Origin: Metallyticus violacea
Lineage: Eukaryota > Arthropoda > Insecta > Mantodea > Metallyticidae
NCBI GenBank assembly: GCA_030762175.1
Contig: CM060842.1
Span: forward strand, 70,421,501-70,485,500
Direction: 5' to 3'
Length of the DNA stretch: 64,000 nt
A program made the position numbers and the translations under genes. Positions 20,118-30,841 of this stretch are shown piece after piece (positions within the stretch are counted from its first letter, which is position 1; each line of letters opens with the position of its first letter). The notes beneath the pieces are model-generated. The model was not told where the DNA came from. It searched no databases and saw only the letters and a list, made by a program, of their open reading frames with translations.

Positions 20118-20386
20118 TGTTTACGAAATGTCGGAATCCACACAGTGAAACTTTTGTTAATCTTATTTTGATTTAAAGTAAAACACTAAAAATCATGTCG
20201 TCACATTAAAACTCTCTTTAAGTTTCACAAACACACTTATAAAAGTAATTTTGGTACATGTTTCGTGAGGTACATTCCTCACATTGTCAACCAAAATTAC
20301 TTTTATAAGTGTGTTTGTGAAACTTAAAGAGAGTTATAATGTGACGACATGATTTTTAGTGTTTTACTTTAAATCAAAATAAGATT
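20118..20386 (-). mobile_element. 269-bp foldback element with 13-bp TSD and apical hammerhead-like core
   Basis: Flanked by atacattacatta (20105-20117 and 20387-20399). An unpaired tail (20118-20158; on the minus strand it reads tttcactgtg then ttcc) is followed by two 97-bp arms (20159-20255 and 20290-20386) that match with a single mismatch. The 34-nt apex contains a hammerhead-like core on the minus strand (20255-20290). It splits the PLE-4 RT between the SIPTL block and the CLEQNYFTF block. Confidence 0.95.
20255..20290 (-). ncRNA. Hammerhead-like core at palindrome apex, TTGACAA class
   Basis: Minus strand: TTGACAA, perfect hairpin GTGAGG/CCTCAC around AATGTA, GAAAC, palindromic stem III ACATGT, triplet GTA. 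The bases on both sides (gtaattttgg and ccaaaattac) pair perfectly and run on into the 97-bp arms, which would form an extremely long stem I. All three helices of a type I hammerhead can therefore be drawn. The bases at core positions 3 and 8 are U and A instead of C and G. Confidence 0.65.
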
Positions 20387-21523
20387 ATACATTACATTAA
20401 TTAACTTGTGTCTAGAACAAAATTACTTTACATTCAATAACAAATATTACAAACAAAATTTTGGTCTGACAATGGGTAGCCCACTATCACCAATATTGGC
20501 AGATATTTTCATGAGTGCATTAGAAATTAGACTAGTAAATAGTTTCTCTTGGCTATTTAAGACTTGGTACAGTTTGTTGATATTTTTGCAATAGTACCAG
20601 AAAGACAGTTGGATGATGCACTAAAGTTACTTAACTTACAGGAAAAAACAGTTAAATTCACTATGGAGAGAGAATGCAGTAAACAGATACCTTTCTTGGA
20701 CATTAAGATAATTAAAAAAGAAAATCACCAAGTTTTTGGCATATAAAGAAAATCTACACATACGGATAATTACATTAAATATAACAGTTTTAATCCAGTT
20801 CCTCACAAACATGCAGTTTTAAATAATCTTGCATACAGACTGGTTAATGTTCCAATGAACAAGGAGGAATATGAACTGAAAATGAATAATATAGTGGATA
20901 TAGCTATAGAAAATGGCTTCAAACAAGAAGTTGTGCACAAGAAAATAGACAGAGCAAAGAATAAAAAGAAAATCAGACACACCACTACACTCACTCCTAT
21001 CAAAGAAAAAACAGAACGTACAATAAATTCACATACCACCCATCAGCCTTTCATAAATTTCAAAAGATTTTTAAAAGTTACAACATTGTTTTGGCTGCAA
21101 AAAAATAATTATTCCATTAAAAATATCCTTAACTCAAAACAAAAAGAAGATAAATCAGGAATATATCAGATGAACTGCAATGATTGTGAAAAGGTTTATA
21201 TTGGAAAGACCAAAAGAAACATAAAAACAAGAGCTAAAGAACACATTAGGAATATAAACCAAAAAACAAGAAGAAAAATTGGCGGTAGCTTGGCACTTTT
21301 GGAAAGAACAACATAGCATTAATAAAAAAACCCAAATTACTTAAAAACATGAAAGAGAAAACTGAAGTTACAGTCTGGGAAAACATCTATATTTGGAAGA
21401 ATAAGGAGAAAGTTTTTAATTTTGAAATCCCGCCAAGTGATGTACTAATACAAAAGTTCATTAAAGCTGCACCAGAAGTGAATCAATCTACCACTTACAG
21501 CGAGGCCGGCAGTCAACCAGGAA

Positions 21524-21555
21524 CTGATGATAGGAGCGATGGCTCCCAAAATTAC
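21524..21555 (+). ncRNA. Degenerate hammerhead-like core (PLE-4 tail)
   Basis: CTGATGA at 21524-21530, stem II GGAGC/GGCTCC around GAT, but GAAAC is replaced by CAAAAT. The core is probably inactive, yet its position just after the end of the nuclease frame matches the other PLE tails. Confidence 0.45.
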
Positions 21556-22647
21556 TCTTCCTTTTTATTGAATTATAGTGGTGTGTATGTTACAATCTTG
21601 ACTCAATTTTTTAAAATGTTAATATTTGACATCAATGTTACAAAAGTTCACTATATTTTATACAATTAATACATGACTTTGGTATCTTGACATTCTGAGT
21701 TTCATGTTTTTTAATACTTCAACAACTGACAGGATTATATCAGTTTTTCATACTGATAACTACAAAAAGGTTTTATGCATATGAAACAAAATGGCTGCTA
21801 GGCCAAAACACTGAAGTGTCACCATGTAGTGAAGTTTTTGCTTATCCATTGTTTTTAACATAATGAATGCACTGTCATATTTTGTTGCCTATCGAAACAC
21901 AGGTATATGATGTTATGGACATTTTGTTGAAATTTATGAAATTTAATTAGAATGAAATTCAGTGTGACGATTGGCCATTGTTGTTCATTGTTGCACACTA
22001 AGTCCATTTTTATACATAGGACAGTCCATTCCATGCTTGAATTCATTTTTGTAATTTCATGTTACAGCAAAGCTGTGATTTCTGATTTGTGCTACATAAT
22101 TCAGCACTCTTTTGTCAACCTCAAAATATGCATTACTGCACTTGGGGCTGCAAAACAATATCTACTCTTTGTTTTAGTTAATTGTTTTAATAGCCCTCCA
22201 ATATTGAATTATTTTTGGTTCTATGCTGAATACTACTATCTAATTTGCGTGCGTGCAAAACAGACAACTTGAATTTTGAACTTCACTGAATAGTAGCTGT
22301 TATTCTTTCTTTCCATTGACACTGCAATATTTTAATGTAACTTATAAGTGGATTGGATACTAATTACTTCCTAATTTCTGGTTCTGATCTATGCAGGCAG
22401 GTGTGGAGACCATGGTTATTGCTGTTTGTAGAAGAGATTGATAATGACATGGTTTCTGTGGCCCCCCACCCCTTTTTTTAAATCATTAAAGATGCTCTTG
22501 GAGATAAAAGGAAGCTGAATATGATATAATGTTAAAGAGAGAATTTGCCCTGAAAATCAAAGGAGAATGAAAATTAACAAGTAAATGCAGTATATTTACA
22601 GCGGAGAGCTGCAAATCATTTATAAGAAATTACCATGTATCATTCTA

Positions 22648-22649
<2 letters not shown>

Positions 22650-22727
<78 letters not shown>
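22650..22727. repeat. (CT)n(AT)n compound microsatellite
   Basis: About 19 CT units (22650-22688) run directly into about 20 AT units (22688-22727). Confidence 0.95.
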
Positions 22728-22730
<3 letters not shown>

Positions 22731-23366
22731 GAAGCCAGTTAGTTTATCTTTATTTTGGAAGAGGTCTGCAAAGCTTGACTGTACAGATCTAAATACTATC
22801 CACTTTCTATGAGAACTCAGTACTCCTTGTGTTAAGCATTATAATAGTACGTGCGATATTTGTTAATATATATAGCTGCTAAATTCATATAACTCTTAAA
22901 AATTAAAATTTAATGAAAAGTATGCTCCACGTTCATTATAACTGAGAGGTAATACAAGGGTTCATATTTTTACATAAATAATAGCCGAGTGATGGTAAGA
23001 ATAATTTAATGTTTACATTTATTAAAAATAGCGGTACAAGTGTTCATATTTTTATATAGATTAATAACTGATGGGAAAAATAATTTAATGTTTCAGCATG
23101 AATAGAGTTTTCAACAGGTTTTTATTTCATAATGTTAGACAAAAAGTTCATATGATATATATCACATATAATTGTAAAGTCAGCCTGTTGTAAAAACTAT
23201 AAATAATACTAATGCACAATGGATTAGATTAACCTTTTTACCATATGCTTGTGCACTGTAGCTTAATTGTAAAACCTGCTAAAATGTTCACATAACCTCC
23301 AACCATTTTATAATTTCCTGAATCATCCAGGCATATTGTGAAATTTTGAAGTTTTTCTCTTCCACT

Positions 23367-23367
<1 letters not shown>

Positions 23368-23398
<31 letters not shown>
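23368..23398. repeat. Poly-T tract
   Basis: Uninterrupted T run, possibly the A-tail of an unrecognised minus-strand retroposon. No SINE body is recognisable next to it. Confidence 0.8.
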
Positions 23399-23399
<1 letters not shown>

Positions 23400-24744
23400 T
23401 CGTAAGTTCCACCTCTGCATTTCTGTTATGCTGATGACAACAAAGTAACAACTTCACAGCATCAGAAGAGATGTGTGTGATAATTTAATTAACTTTCCAT
23501 TCCGTTATGGTTTAAGTGAAAATAATACTCCTTCAAAAAAAAATGGGTATGATGAATTTGAAAACAGTTTTGTATTAAACTGAATGTTTTACCAGGACTC
23601 TATAAAAGAGCCATGGACAAAAAAGATATTGATTATGAATGCAAATGCAGTCGTCACTGCAGGGAGACATCAAACCTTGTTGCAGTATCAGATAAATATT
23701 AAGTATGGTATCATTGAAACAGGGAAAGAAGAGACTTATTATAAAAAAAGCTAATTTAATTGCAGAGTTTTTATAAAAAGTCTTAGACTATTTACAAACA
23801 GGTGTAATTTACAATTACCCTGCAATTTGTATATTATTTCATATTTCACATTTTTAACTTATCAGATATTTTATTTATTTCTTTTCTTAGTATGTTTTAG
23901 TATTATAAATTAGATAGGTTTATATTTTTGCAAGGCTGTAGATTCTCTAGTGACAGTATTTGGGGAAAATTAAGGGAAACCTGTTGGCCTTGTTTCCTGC
24001 CAGTCCGTCATATCTTCTGTAATTTGATTTTTCACTAAAATATTTGCAAAAAGCTGTTACATTTCAAAACATCCTCAAAAGCTTTTAGCTTTGCAACTAT
24101 TTGGTGTTTTTAAAACTTTAGTAGGGACATAATTTCAGCTTTGCCACAAGTCATTTTTTGTTGATTTTTGTTTAAAAAATGTAAAAATATTGGTCTTTTT
24201 CAATGCTTTTTTTTAAGTTACAGTGCTTAGTTAAGTGCAACAATGATAACAATATTATGAGACTATTTTTATCATATTTTTTGTAGATAATGTTTTTTAA
24301 AAATATAAATGCCTTTTTCCTGTCTATATTACATATTATAAGTACCTTTTTTAGTATCTGAACGTCTGGATACTACTAATCTAAATATATAGGAAGAGAG
24401 AATAAGAAACTTCAATGTCCATCAGCCACTACTTAACACATGTATCTGTCAAGAAGAGGAATATTTTTGTTCATCCATTGGGTGTAAAATAAGGAGATCA
24501 GAATGCAAAAAAATTTTGAAATTTAATGTTGAAAGTTGTTTTTCCTGGATAATGTATTGGAAGAATTAGTTGCATATTCTAACGTGAAACTTGCAAAAAT
24601 TTGGGGGAAACTACTCTAGCAAAATTGATGCATTTGAGTTTTGATTTATAGTCTGATTTTATCATTTAATGAAAGAAACAGTGACAAATATATTTTAAAA
24701 GAATTTATTAAATATGTTCACACTAATTGCAATTACTCATATAA

Positions 24745-24781
24745 CACAACTTGTTTCAGGGGCAATAGCTCCCATCATCAG
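24745..24781 (-). ncRNA. Hammerhead-like core (PLE-5 tail)
   Basis: Minus strand: CTGATGA, stem II GGG..GC/GC..CCC around TATT, GAAAC, then ACAAGTTGT, a longer palindromic stem III. The position after it is G, which is not an allowed cleavage base, so this copy may be inactive. Confidence 0.5.
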
Positions 24782-25436
24782 CTTTTGACTGACTGTTCAA
24801 TGTTGTGGCTAAATCCTAAGGTGCTTTTGAGGCAGTCTCTGATGGTTTATAAGTGCTAGCTTAGTTCGTTAGCTTAGCCTCTGGTTTATTTGTGATTTTG
24901 GGTCCAAAATTGAGCTGCCACTGCTGATGTATCAGTTTTTTTTAAAACAAATATTCCTAAAGTGTTCCTTTCTCTGAATTTCTAAATTTCTCTTTGTTTT
25001 ACGATATATAATTAATTATAATCTGCATATTTAATATCATAAATTCCTTATTTCTATTTTGTTGATATGGTGTCTTTTACTGTGGAACATAGTAAACTTT
25101 TTATATTAAACATGTTCTTTGGGGCTATGTTTATGGCATGTTCTTTGAATATCCTATTGAATTTGTTAAGGTAAGTTGGATGATAGTGTGAAACTTTTAA
25201 ATTTGTATCTTTTCTTGATGTTCTTCAGTGTAGAAACCTCTCTTATAGATTTTTGTCTTTTAAATTTATTGATAATATTTATTACTGTGTCTGTTGAAAC
25301 CATTCATTATTAATGTATTAATAATCTGTTGGTATTCTGTTTTGTACTATGTTTCTGTGAGTGGAATGTTAATTATTCTGTATGCTAAGTTGTAGAACAC
25401 CGCATATTTGTGATGAATAGGGTTATAACTAGATGC

Positions 25437-25460
25437 TTTTTTTTTTTTTTTTTTTTTTTT
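25437..25460. repeat. Poly-T tract inside PLE-5
   Basis: A T run interrupting the decayed PLE-5 linker region. Origin unclear. Confidence 0.8.
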
Positions 25461-26239
25461 ATCTCCCGGTGTATGCATCTTTTCTATGAATTTCAAAGTT
25501 GTCTGCATTTCTTATAATTCTTAATTCTAAAATGGGAGCCACCCATTTTTCTCCAGTTCCATGGTAAATTGTATAGGTTTATGTTGCAAATTAAAGAGTT
25601 TCAGAGCATCTATTGAATGCTTTTTCAATATTACAAAGTTGTCATCCACATACCTGTACCATGTCTTGAAAATTAATAGAAAGACTTTAGTGATATGTAT
25701 TACAAAGGAGCTCATGAATAAATAAATAATATGCATACTGAGACAAAGAGTTTCCCATTGCTAAACCAGAAACTTGCTGGTACAATTTTTGTTAAAACTG
25801 AAGAAATTTTACCGATGCATATGTAAATAAGTTTTATTAAGTCCTCTTTTTCTTCCCTTTGTAAATTTAAAGAGGTTAACCATTTCCTTAACATTTACAT
25901 ATGATTTTCTTTTGGGATGCTGGGAAATAAGGCTTTTACATTAAAAGACACCATCATTTCCTGTCGAAATTCTATGTTTTTAAGTTTTTCGAATAAATCA
26001 AATGAATTTTTAATGCCCAAGCTTAGAATTTTTTTAAAAGAGTTTAAATTGTCATTTAATATTTTGTGGGTGAATTGAAATTGTAAATTATTGGTTTCAT
26101 GCTGTTATTTTATGGATTTTAGGAACTGCATAAAGTTTAGGTAGTACTGAATTACTTTCAGTGACAATCTGTTTTTCAGTTGTGGATAATCTTTTAACCA
26201 CCTTCATGCTTTGGTAAAGTTTGTATTACAACTATTGAT

Positions 26240-26545
26240 AAATGTAATAAGAAAGAGAGGGATGGTTATCATGGTTTAGATTAGGAATATGGAGATTAAG
26301 GGGAATTAGAAGAAATCTGAAACAGTATATGTCCAATGTGTAGGATTAGTGAAAGTGCCATTCACATCCTATTTCAATGTCCAGAAACAAAAGATGGAGA
26401 AGTCAGTTGATCAAAGTAAAATGAGTTTGTATAAGATCTGAGATAGCAATTTAGAAAAATTTGGGAACAAATCTCAATTAAGAAATTTAGGTGAATGTTT
26501 GTATAGAGTTAAAAGTAAATGGGTATGGATGATAAATAATTAAAT
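26240..26545 (+). pseudogene. LINE C-terminal fragment (zinc-knuckle region)
   Basis: Decayed plus-strand frames reading GIWRLRGIRRNLKQ, then a CPMCRISESAIHILFQCPET-like segment in shifted frames. It matches the minus-strand fragment at 54850-55110 (RIWRLKGIRRNLEQSECPMC). The C-x2-C ... H-x4-C spacing is the C-terminal zinc-binding motif of non-LTR retrotransposon proteins. Confidence 0.7.
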
Positions 26546-27507
26546 GAATGGTTTTAGCAATTTAGATTTATGACATGAACTTGTTTGAATTGGCTAATAA
26601 TAAGTAGTATAGTATTGTCCAATATATAAGATCAAAATCAGAAAAAACAGCAAGGTTAACCCAATAAAAGTTCAAAATAACACTAAAACAATATCAACCT
26701 ATCACAATACCCTAGCTATCTAAGAGAATTAAATTCCTATTTTACTTTTAGGTTCCACATTCTATATTCACTTCATATTTAAATCATTATTTCTCTTTAG
26801 ATTTTTATGTTTATCTGTTATTAAGCTTATAAACTAATACATGCTTGAACTCTACCTTTCCTAACTTAGTTCACTTAATATATTGAGCATTCACTTTAAG
26901 TATGATTTTACTCTTGTTATTCTCTAACTGCTACACCACTAATACTATTTGTGCATATAATCCTTACTCGCTACTCATCAATTTACTGTTTGTGCACTGC
27001 TTTCATTATTTATATAACTTATCTGGTATTTCATTACTATTTATCACTGAACTTACACACTCATTAAACACTTAAATACTTTTACTATCCCCTTTTAATT
27101 ACCACCATTTCCTTCTTCTTGTACTGCTTACCCTTGGCTCCTTCCCTGTGTTCCTTACCTCCCCCATCTTCATTAATCTCCTTCTATTGTAGTATGTTGT
27201 TTACTATAATAACTATCATGTCTATGCTCAGTCTTTTCTTTTTTATTAGTTGAATGGTTGAGAAGTTGTTGGTGATGTGTTAATATATTAGTGATCGATT
27301 ATCACTCCCTTCTTCTACCTTTACTCTTCTTTCCTCTTCTCCTTCCCTCACTTTCTTTCTCTATAATTGTTATGCTGTTAGTTATCGTTTTGCAATTTTG
27401 ATATAATTATCACCAACTTCTTCTTTTACTCCTTACTCCTCTGTTCTCCTTCCTCTTCATCTTCTTTTTGTTCTTTTTTCTCCCCTTACTCTGTGCCCTT
27501 GTTATCT
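26546..27507. other. LINE 3' flanks, pyrimidine-rich
   Basis: No coding signal. The region 27080-27480 is strikingly pyrimidine-rich (tcct/cttc runs) and probably represents the 3' untranslated region of the minus-strand LINE that begins at 27508. Confidence 0.45.
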
Positions 27508-28300
27508 TCACTGTGCTTCCTCATGACTTGGTACTGACTGTAGTATTTGTAGTCTGGCTGATCTAATTTCATCTTTAGCTTGTACTGTAGCAGTTGGTAT
27601 CTCTTCCTGTTCCAACTTTTCTTTCCATGCAATTCTACTAATTTTTTGAGTCGGATTATCTAATTGTTTGTATAAAAATTTATCTCTCATGATAAATGAT
27701 AGTTGCAAGCCACCTAAAATTTCTCTTTCATCCTTGGTGTGTTTTAGATAATGTACACACTCAAAAAGGAGTGGGGTTCCTTGCTTATCGCAATAGTGAC
27801 AAATATTGTTAGATGATTTATTAATTTTGTTCCAATAGGTTTTATATGGTCCATGACCTGTTAAATAATGTATTAATCCCTTAGTAGTGTTTATGTGTTT
27901 TAATTTTAATCCCTCATTGATGTAATTAAAGATATTATAAGTTCTTCTTCCCACTTCACATTGGTCCCATTCACGCTGCCAATTTGCTTTTAATGTGATT
28001 TTAACATGCAACTTCTATTTCTCTTACTTTTTCAAAATTCTCCTTTTTAAGCCAGTAAATTGCTCCCCTAAGCTTTATCATATAATCAATGGCCAAAAAC
28101 CCCGTGTTACTAATAGGGCCATTGTCGGTGTGGTCTTTACTGCACCGGTGTATCTTAGCAATATTTTTCACTGGGCTCTTCTTAGTTGATTTTTTGTCAA
28201 AATATCATTCATTCTGTGGGCCCATACTCCTGCCTCATAAGTAATAATTGCTGCTCCGTTCGGTTTCCGACAGTCCATTTAGTTCTTATAGTTAACTGGA
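27508..28300 (-). pseudogene. R1/I-like LINE ORF2 C-terminal region
   Basis: An intact 167-codon frame (27508-28011) plus decayed upstream sequence to about 28300. Upstream: ITYEAGVWAHRMND, LTKNQLRRAQ and TGAVKTTPTMAL, typical of the post-RT region of R1/I-group LINEs. In the intact frame: WQREWDQCEVGRRTYNIF, then YLTGHGPYKTYWNKIN and the zinc-knuckle CHYCDKQGTPLLFECVHY. This is the end of the second ORF of a non-LTR retrotransposon. RT itself is not present, so the copy is 5'-truncated. Confidence 0.9.
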
Positions 28301-29330
28301 AAATACGGGTTCCCAGTAGCATGTAAATTATTAAATTACTTAGAGAATTATTTGATTCTATGTTCTATTTAGTTTATTATTATATTTTCTTTTTGTAGAT
28401 TATGATCTGTAAAATTTATTATATATAATGAAATAATTTTTAATAAATAATAAATGATAAAATTTGGAATATATGTTCCAGTATAGGCAACATGGTGCCA
28501 GAATGGAGTATTTTGTGGATGTACTATTTTAAGGTGTTAAGTATAGCTTTTTAGTAGATACTTGAGAATAAAGGAATTAGTAGTTTATAGAGACTGTAGC
28601 TAGGTGATAAAATAATGGTATAGATAGAGTAATTGAAATATTTTATTATTTTAGCCCCCTAGGTTGGGTCAGAGTCTGTTCTGAACCGGGGACTGGGGTC
28701 TGATGCAATTAAGATGGAAATTTCGTATTTTGTTTAATTATATAGAATTTAGATAAAGGACTACTATAAAATCATTATTGTATTAAAAATTTTGTAATTT
28801 GAGGGGGTACACCTAAAATGGCCTGGGCCAGATAGGTGCAGACCTTTTGTAATTGTATTTTTCTTAGCATTTCAATAAATTTCTAATTTCAAATTATGAC
28901 TTTTGGGAAGATTCTTTTCTATTGGTTTACAGTCTTCCCTTTTAATAAAATTTCTGTTCTGTTTATGTAATCATTTTTTACCAAAATAACTAGTTTATTT
29001 CCTTTGCCTACCTTTATATATTATCACTAATTTTTAACTTTTACCTGCTTTAATGTATCTTTGTAATTTTTGCACTTCTTCTGATTTTTATGGTTATCTA
29101 AAATTTTGCTGCAATTTATTTTCACTAAAGATTTTCTCCTTTGTTCAGGTGGTGGGTGACTACAGCAATATCTGTGATAAACTCGTCTCATTTTCTGAGA
29201 AGTCCATGCAGATTTTTAGGCCTTTGTTTAGAAATGTAATATCTTTGTTAGAAAAGGCGATGTCCGAGAAGTTAAGAAGTTAATTATATTTTCTTCGGTT
29301 TGTGTATGTATCAATTATTGATATTTGAAT
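28301..29330. other. AT-rich intron; possible LINE tail
   Basis: No gene recognised. The stretch 28684-28890 begins ccggggactgggg (shared with 18355) and ends with a polyadenylation-like aataaatttc, so it could be the 3' end of a plus-strand LINE with nothing left of its coding region. Confidence 0.4.
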
Positions 29331-29399
29331 ATGCACAAACAGCTTGAGACGAATATTTAACTTTCAATTCACTCACATACAAAGTAGCAAAAATATTAA

Positions 29400-29700
29400 A
29401 TAACAATTACAACTCTTTTAAAATATTTCAAAGCATGGATATCAAAAATTCATTTGATTTAGTTGAAAAACTTAAAAAAATATCAGAATTTTCAGGAGAC
29501 GTAATGGTGTCTTTTGATGTAAAAGCCTTATTCCCCAGAGAAAAGTTTACACAAATGTTAAGGAAATGGTTAACTTTCTTAAATTTACAAATGGAAGAAA
29601 TAGAAGAATTACTGACAGTTATTAACATGCAATCAGCAAAATTTCTTCAGTTTTAACCAAAAATTCTGAAGGACCTGTCAAAAATTGCTTTCAGCACGCC
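29400..29700 (+). pseudogene. PLE RT fragment
   Basis: Short plus-strand frame (29435-29656): DIKNSFDLVEKLKK, MVSFDVKALFP and LRKWLTFLNLQMEEIEEL. The SFDVxxLFP block and the following helix are the PLE finger/palm region, closest in this window to PLE-5. It stops before the catalytic YVDD. Confidence 0.85.
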
Positions 29701-30530
29701 TTTGAATGCTGACAGAAATGCTGAGATAAGTAAATTGTATCCAACAGGGTTTACTTTGAGAAAGGTTATGAAAATAGTAAGGAATGAAGGTTATGCAGTT
29801 TAAACTTATCTCATTGTACACAATAGAAAAATACATTGCATAATATACATATAAATTTGGTACTACACTATGAGGATATATTGAATATAAATCATCTGCC
29901 AGTGAGTTCGGTGAAGGGATGGTACCTTTATTGGTGCTAGAGGGGAGGTGCCTTTCCCCCATCCCAGACTTAGCCACACTCAATGTAAATGAATGAAAGA
30001 GGAGTTCCTTGCTCTGTTGAACAACAGGTTGTAATCAAGTTTCTCACCAACAAAAAAACTGGGAAAATAGTGCATACAGTAAAGAGAGTTAACAAAGATG
30101 CAAGTAAACTTTTAGCTTAGTTATTTTGTGAATGACGATAAGTTATACAAATACATGTCATCTCTGCCACCCAAGGACAAGCTGTACTCAAAAGAACATA
30201 GCAGGCATTCATAACCTCATTTAAGTAGATTGTCACTTCACCGCAGCAACAGTTCACCAAAAACTTGTGATTAGCTACAGGAGTGTGCTCGATCATCAAA
30301 AACAAGCTCCATTAATAGATAATTGCTGCCTGACAGCTTAAAGGTTGTTTGGAGTGAATAACAAAAAACAAAACAAAAAAAAGTGCATGTTGAGTTTTTC
30401 AGAGGCTGCTGTTTGCTATGAAGTGGAAGGGGAAGGTATCCTGCATTCATAGTCATCTATTTTGAGAACTGGGTGCACTTCTATATGCCAGAATCAAAGG
30501 GATTAATAGAGTGGTGGAAAGGTGAGGAGT
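29701..30530. other. Non-coding, nothing recognised
   Basis: Only chance frames. No repeat family identified. Confidence 0.45.
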
Positions 30531-30806
30531 GTTCATTGTAGGATACTTGTTTGTAAATGTTGAAAATACAAGCAGCAGATATTGGGACTGTAGGGGTGTC
30601 TTTCAAGTTGATTTCCTTTATAATCACAAAACTGTTAATGCTGCCTTACAGTCTGGGCCTTGCACCTTGCAATTTCCACATGTTTGGTCACTTAAGGATC
30701 TGCAGGTGGAGCAGTTCATGCATAATGGCTACATACACATCCAACCCCCTTCTGTGTGTGATACAGGAATAGGTGTAGAGAAAAATGGAAACTATGTTGA
30801 AACATG
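30531..30806 (+). pseudogene. Mariner-like transposase C-terminal fragment
   Basis: Decayed plus-strand frames reading WDCRGVFQVDFLYNHKTVNA, then LGLAPCNFHMFGHLR, then a run ending GNYVET. These correspond to the FWDxxGVxxVDFL block, the LAPCDFxLF block with the third catalytic acid, and the terminal GDYVE signature of Tc1/mariner-group transposases. The central HHDNAxxH block is deleted. It abuts another mariner on the opposite strand at 30842. Confidence 0.7.
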
Positions 30807-30841
30807 AGATATACTTTGTTTTGTAAAATAGTGTTATAGAA

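Larger units (their letters stand above)
19740..21560 (+). pseudogene. PLE-4 reverse transcriptase + GIY-YIG endonuclease (interrupted)
   Basis: Plus-strand PLE truncated in its N-terminus. RT: HKPGKTMRPIINNIDAPTYK near 19810-19870, SFDVTALFPSIP near 20000, then a 269-bp foldback insertion (20118-20386), then CLEQNYFTF, GLTMGSPLSPILADIFMS (20406-20520). The catalytic box is damaged by a deletion (FVDIFAIV, lacking one D, 20564 onward), followed by IPFLDIKIIKK. Linker at 20855-21100. GIY-YIG: SGIYQMNCNDCEKVYIGKTK near 21150-21210, REHIRN-like KEHIRN. C-terminal end WENIYIWKNKEKVFNFEIPP at 21379-21440. The family is distinct from PLE-1. Confidence 0.93.
21670..24640. other. AT-rich intron, microsatellites only
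   Basis: About 3 kb with no recognisable gene or transposon. Holds the CT/AT microsatellite at 22650-22727 and a 31-nt T run at 23368-23398. Confidence 0.5.
24745..26220 (-). pseudogene. PLE-5 reverse transcriptase + GIY-YIG remnant
   Basis: Read from about 26220 down to the tail at 24745. RT motifs: SIPKENH-like segment near 25920, KWLTSLNLQREEKEDLIKLI (25712-25894), FKTWYRYVDDNFVILKK with the catalytic YVDD (25527-25736), then LYNLPFTMELEKNGWLPF, with the nuclease in decayed frames (KQREI, SAVAAQFWTQNHK-like near 24900). Many stops. Protein similarity to the 57.6-kb and 17.1-kb nuclease fragments is visible (TVKDTIST-like entry near 25080). Confidence 0.85.

Noticed and set aside
29053..29283. 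76-codon frame (contains VVGDYSNICDKLVSFSEKSM), preceded by a good-looking acceptor (tttgttcag)
   Set aside because: It does not match THOC2 between exons a and b, whose protein join (LFDY then ILLQIQ) is already continuous. I recognise no other gene. Possibly part of a decayed element.
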